Assembly: GCA_003220495.1 (NCBI GenBank) | Contig: QHSP01000026.1 | Location: 16,925 to 80,924 of the forward strand | Origin: Candidatus Rokuibacteriota bacterium | GTDB lineage: Bacteria; Methylomirabilota; Methylomirabilia; Rokubacteriales; CSP1-6 | DNA length: 64,000 bases | Direction of reading: 5' to 3' | Part shown: one piece after another, positions 60,840-64,000 of the stretch | Position numbering within the stretch: the first letter of the stretch is position 1 | Layout: each line of letters starts with the position of its first letter | Notes under the pieces: model-generated | Databases searched by the model: none | Told to the model about the DNA's origin: nothing | What the model saw: only the letters and a program-made list of their open reading frames with translations | Made by a program: the position numbers and the translations under genes

Positions 60840-61685
60840 ATGGCGCCGAGGATGACCACCCAGCGTCGCGTGTTCAAGGGCCTCGGGAATGGCGTGTTGG
60901 TGCTGATGCTCCTGTGGACGGCGATCCCGTTCTACTGGATGATCGCCACGTCTCTCAAGCACGACAAGGAAATTTACGGGTATGAGGCCACGCTGATCCC
61001 CGAGAGGCCCACGCTGGCCAACTACGCCACCGTGTTTCGCGAGACTCCCTATATGCTCTTCCTGCGCAACAGCGTGGTGGTCGCCGTGGGCTCCACGGTG
61101 TTGTCCATGGTCATCGCCTGTCTGGGGGCGTATGCGATTGCCCGGCTCACCTTCCCCGGTCGGGCTCTCCTCGCGCGCGGTCTGGTGTTCACGTACCTTG
61201 TTCCCACCTCGCTGCTCTTCATCCCCATGTTTGCCCTGATGAGTGTCCTCCGCCTCACGGATAGCCTGCACGGACTCATCATCGCGTACCTGGGATTCGA
61301 TGTTCCGTTTTGCACCTGGTTACTCATGGGTTATTTCAAGTCCGTCCCGGTGGAGCTGGAAGAAGCGGCCCGGGTGGACGGTTGTAACCGTGTCAGCGCG
61401 CTCGTGCGTGTGGTGCTGCCGATGTCGCTCCCGGCCCTCGTCGTGGTGACGTTCTTCTCGTTCACACACGCCTGGAACGAATTTCTGTATGCGCACGTGT
61501 TCACCAGCACCACCAGTGCCCGGACGGTGACCACGGGCCTGGTGAACTTCATGTCGCAGGACGTGTTCTTCTGGGGGCCGCTGATGGCCTCAACCGTCAT
61601 GAGCGCCCTGCCCCCGGTGCTCATGTTTCTCGTCTTCCAGCGTTGGGTGGTCAAGGGGTTGACGCTCGGAGGAGTGAAAGGATAG
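60840..61685 (+). CDS. Sugar ABC transporter permease (UgpE/MalG-like)
   Basis: A 281-residue inner-membrane permease with six helices and the EAA loop LEEAARVDGCNRVSALVRV. It begins three bases after the UgpA-like stop, so the two are translationally linked. It ends 10 bases before the binding protein gene. Together they make the membrane channel of a sugar or polyol importer. Confidence 0.88.
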   Translation: MAPRMTTQRRVFKGLGNGVLVLMLLWTAIPFYWMIATSLKHDKEIYGYEATLIPERPTLANYATVFRETPYMLFLRNSVVVAVGSTVLSMVIACLGAYAIARLTFPGRALLARGLVFTYLVPTSLLFIPMFALMSVLRLTDSLHGLIIAYLGFDVPFCTWLLMGYFKSVPVELEEAARVDGCNRVSALVRVVLPMSLPALVVVTFFSFTHAWNEFLYAHVFTSTTSARTVTTGLVNFMSQDVFFWGPLMASTVMSALPPVLMFLVFQRWVVKGLTLGGVKG

Positions 61686-61695
61686 GGAGTACAAC

Positions 61696-63015
61696 ATGCC
61701 GACGCGACGCGAGATCTTAAAGACGGCCGGGAAGACCGCGACCGTCCTGACAACCACAGCACCCTGGTGGCTGGTGCGCCGAGCCCATGCGGCTCGCCAG
61801 GCGAAGCTCGTCGTATGGAATCCAGCCGCGCTGGCCCCGCAGGTCGACAAGATCATGCAGGAGCAGTGCTATGCCTACGCCAAGCAGGCGGGGATCAAGG
61901 AAAGCGAGATCGATTATCAGATCATCGGTGGTCCCCAGCTCGTTCCCAAGCTGGTGGCGGCGCTCGAAGCCGGGAACCCGCCCGATATCACGCGGTTGGG
62001 TGGCGGATACGTGCAGCTCTACCGCTCGCAAGGTCACCTCTTGGAGGTGACCGACCTCGTCAACAAGATGCAAAAACAGCAGGGGGGACTCTTTCCGGTC
62101 TCCCTGCCGAGCGTCATGCATCAAGGCAAGGCGTTTGGGGTGCCGCAGTCCATCAGCCCCTGGCCGCTGGTCACCCGCCTGGATCTCCTCGAGGCGGCCA
62201 AGGTCGATCCTCCTAAAACGTGGGAAGAATTCATCGAGGTCTGCAAGAAGCTGCAAAAACCGCCCAAGCTCACCGGCTTTGGCCTCTGTCTGGGTTTGCA
62301 GAACGATGCCGACAACAACATCATGAACATGATCTGGTGTTACGGCGGCAAACTCGTGGAGGCGGACAACAAGACCGTGGCGCTGCACTCCGCGGGCACG
62401 ATTGCCGCCGTCCAGCTGATTGCGAACATGTTCAGCAAGCACAAGATCATCCCGAAGGGGGCGATCTCGTGGGACAACACGGGCAACAACAAGGCCTATC
62501 AGTCACGGCAGGTGATTTTCGTCTTGAATCCCACCAGCATCTACGCCCACCTGGCGGAATCCGACAAGGAGCTCTACAACGTCACGGGACTGCTGCCGGT
62601 GCCGGCGGGGCCAGCGGGCGCCGTCGAGGAGCTCACGACCGCGGAATGGCTGCTCTTCAAGCACAACCCCTATCCAGAGGTCGCGAAGGGGCTCGCCGAG
62701 TACTGGATGGCCCCAGAAAACTTGAAAGTGATGATCGAGGAAGGCGACGGCCGCTGGGGGCCGCCGTTCAAGAACATGTACGACTCCAAGTTCTGGAAGC
62801 GGCCGGTGTTCCAGCACTGGCGGGTCATGCTGGAGCGTGGACGCCAGTTCCCTGCTCCTGGCAGCATGAATCCCGCCGCGGGCGAGACGCTCGCCACCTT
62901 CGTCATCGGCCGCATGATGCACCGGGTGCTGGTCGAGAGCTGGAACGTCGAGAAGGCAGTCGTCGAGGCGCACAAGAAGGTCGCCGAGATCTATGCGCGG
63001 TACCAGGGCGCGTAA
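61696..63015 (+). CDS. Sugar ABC transporter substrate-binding protein, Tat-type signal
   Basis: A 439-residue extracellular solute-binding protein of the MalE/UgpB class. It starts with a Tat-like RR (TRREILKTAG) and a hydrophobic stretch ending before RRAHA near residue 33. The mature part has KLVVWNPAALAPQ, GNPPDITRLGGGYVQL and a C-terminal domain closing with RVLVESWNVEKAVVEAHKKV. GGGAG precedes the ATG. Ligand unknown; no shared ATPase gene lies in view. Confidence 0.87.
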   Translation: MPTRREILKTAGKTATVLTTTAPWWLVRRAHAARQAKLVVWNPAALAPQVDKIMQEQCYAYAKQAGIKESEIDYQIIGGPQLVPKLVAALEAGNPPDITRLGGGYVQLYRSQGHLLEVTDLVNKMQKQQGGLFPVSLPSVMHQGKAFGVPQSISPWPLVTRLDLLEAAKVDPPKTWEEFIEVCKKLQKPPKLTGFGLCLGLQNDADNNIMNMIWCYGGKLVEADNKTVALHSAGTIAAVQLIANMFSKHKIIPKGAISWDNTGNNKAYQSRQVIFVLNPTSIYAHLAESDKELYNVTGLLPVPAGPAGAVEELTTAEWLLFKHNPYPEVAKGLAEYWMAPENLKVMIEEGDGRWGPPFKNMYDSKFWKRPVFQHWRVMLERGRQFPAPGSMNPAAGETLATFVIGRMMHRVLVESWNVEKAVVEAHKKVAEIYARYQGA

Positions 63016-63173
63016 GAGGTGATGCCCAGATTGCCGCGTCTGGCGCGGCCGACGATTGTCAGCCGCCTTGTTCTCATCTTGGGCCGGACTCTGATCTTGG
63101 CTGACGTCCAGCACAGGCGAGCCCGGCAACCTTCCGCATCGTATCTCCTTCGAGAATCGTCTCGATCGCGCGG

Positions 63174-64000
63174 CTACTGGTCCTTCACCTTCAAGTCCTC
63201 CCAAGGATAGGCGTAACCGGTGGTGATGGTCGGGAAGACGTCTTGCCATTTCTGCGCCACGACCCGAGGGCCAATCGCGTTGATGAACGCGTGGCGGAAC
63301 ACGGGTACCAGGTAGTAATTCTCGAGGATCCCGCGCTGGATCTCCTCGGCCAGTTTCTTTCGCTCCACCGGATTGATCGACCGCTCGTATTGGTCGAACT
63401 TACCGTCGAGGTCCGGGACGCAGATGCGGTCACGAGAGCTGAAGCCGCCGCACTTGAAGAAGGCTTCGTACCAGAATGACCAACTCCCGGCGATTCGGGT
63501 GGCCTGAAAGATGATCTGGATCCCGGGCCAGTCTTTGAGCCCGCCTTGTAGTCGCTGCAAGAAGATGCCGCGCTCCATGGACTGCAGCCTCGCCCGGATG
63601 CCGATCTCGCGAAGCTGGGCGATGATCCGCTCGCCGCGGGAATAGAACGGGGGCACGGGCGTCACCCAGTCGACGTCGAAGCCGTTAGGAAATCCCGCCT
63701 CGCGCATCAGCTGCTTCGCTCGCTCCACGTTGCGCTCGAACTCGGGCCACTCGATCGCGTTCTGCACGTCGTTGTTGATCCAGTTGCCCGTCGGCCTGCC
63801 CAGCCCCCCCGCCTCCGCTTGATTGATGGCCCGCCGGTCGATGGCCAGGCTCACGGCTTCGCGCACCCGCTTGTCACGGAAGGGATTCTTGGGGTCCTGG
63901 AATCCGGGGAACTCCAGCCACCAGGATCCGGAGAGCACCGGCGCCAGCATGACGCCCGGAAGCTTTCCGACCTTGTTGATCAGCTCGCCGGGAACGAAGT
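63174..64000 (-). CDS. Peptide-type ABC substrate-binding protein, 5' end outside window
   Basis: The last ~275 residues of an SBP_bac_5 protein; the frame stays open to the right edge. Visible are the FRDKRVREAVSLAIDRRAI block, DVDWVTPVPPFYSRGERIIAQ, and the C-terminal ENYYLVPVFRHAFINAIGPRV. It is convergent to the sugar binding protein gene with ~158 bases between, in which I see no clear hairpin. The rest of this transporter lies outside. Confidence 0.85.
   Translation of the reverse strand, partial: FVPGELINKVGKLPGVMLAPVLSGSWWLEFPGFQDPKNPFRDKRVREAVSLAIDRRAINQAEAGGLGRPTGNWINNDVQNAIEWPEFERNVERAKQLMREAGFPNGFDVDWVTPVPPFYSRGERIIAQLREIGIRARLQSMERGIFLQRLQGGLKDWPGIQIIFQATRIAGSWSFWYEAFFKCGGFSSRDRICVPDLDGKFDQYERSINPVERKKLAEEIQRGILENYYLVPVFRHAFINAIGPRVVAQKWQDVFPTITTGYAYPWEDLKVKDQ

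Overview
The window is about 64 kb of high-GC DNA from a bacterial chromosome, probably a soil or sediment organism known mainly from metagenomes. The gene mix suits Candidatus Rokubacteria (Methylomirabilota) or a similar lineage: many solute-binding proteins, two-subunit molybdenum hydroxylases, luciferase-like monooxygenases, CaiB/BaiF CoA-transferases and amidohydrolases. That placement is inferred from style only, because no rRNA, tRNA or universal marker gene is present. I saw no CRISPR array, transposase, integrase or phage structural module.

Layout. 1-4155 (minus): a cut-off alpha/beta hydrolase, a lipoprotein, and an isoquinoline-oxidoreductase-like molybdenum hydroxylase pair. 4220-10058 (plus): a peptide-type ABC transporter without ATPase genes, followed by a luciferase-like monooxygenase and two carboxymuconolactone-decarboxylase-fold proteins. 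10086-17045: a compact divergent locus made of a small membrane protein and a membrane-anchored pseudokinase on one side, and on the other a four-helix coiled-coil membrane protein, a VWA-like protein, a MotA/ExbB-like protein with a long helical tail, and a MotB/ExbD-like protein. This is the best candidate for an undescribed system. 17085-23046: mostly single-enzyme genes (zinc dehydrogenase, F420/FMN-type monooxygenase, methyltransferase with Gfo/Idh-like partner, EVE protein, secreted hydrolase).

23.1-28.2 kb is a cluster of small genes with AT-rich upstream regions: a ribbon-helix-helix protein, a desaturase, an RRM RNA-binding protein and many short unknowns. 28.2-30.3 kb is an arsR-arsI-MFS organoarsenical resistance operon. 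31.3-35.1 kb holds a hydrolase, an acetamidase/formamidase with a leader ORF and hairpin, a NIPSNAP protein and a second ArsR regulator. 35.2-44.3 kb is catabolic: CoA-transferase, MaoC dehydratase, TauD dioxygenase, TetR, D-amino acylase, luciferase-like monooxygenase, amidohydrolase and a ligand-binding protein without a signal peptide. 44.4-48.6 kb is a Fur-DUF1800-DUF1501-NHL operon. 48.7-51.7 kb is an unusual reductive-dehalogenase-like operon with a ferredoxin-HbpS fusion.

51.9-54.6 kb is a second molybdenum hydroxylase pair. 54.66-55.2 kb holds the decayed remains of two genes. 55.4-59.6 kb has a VOC protein and a MocR regulator divergent from a PhzF protein and an aminotransferase. 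59.9-63.0 kb is a sugar-type ABC transporter, again without ATPase. The window ends inside a peptide-binding protein on the minus strand. Overall the genes suggest a heterotroph that scavenges peptides, amides, sugars and aromatic or halogenated compounds, with local metalloid detoxification.
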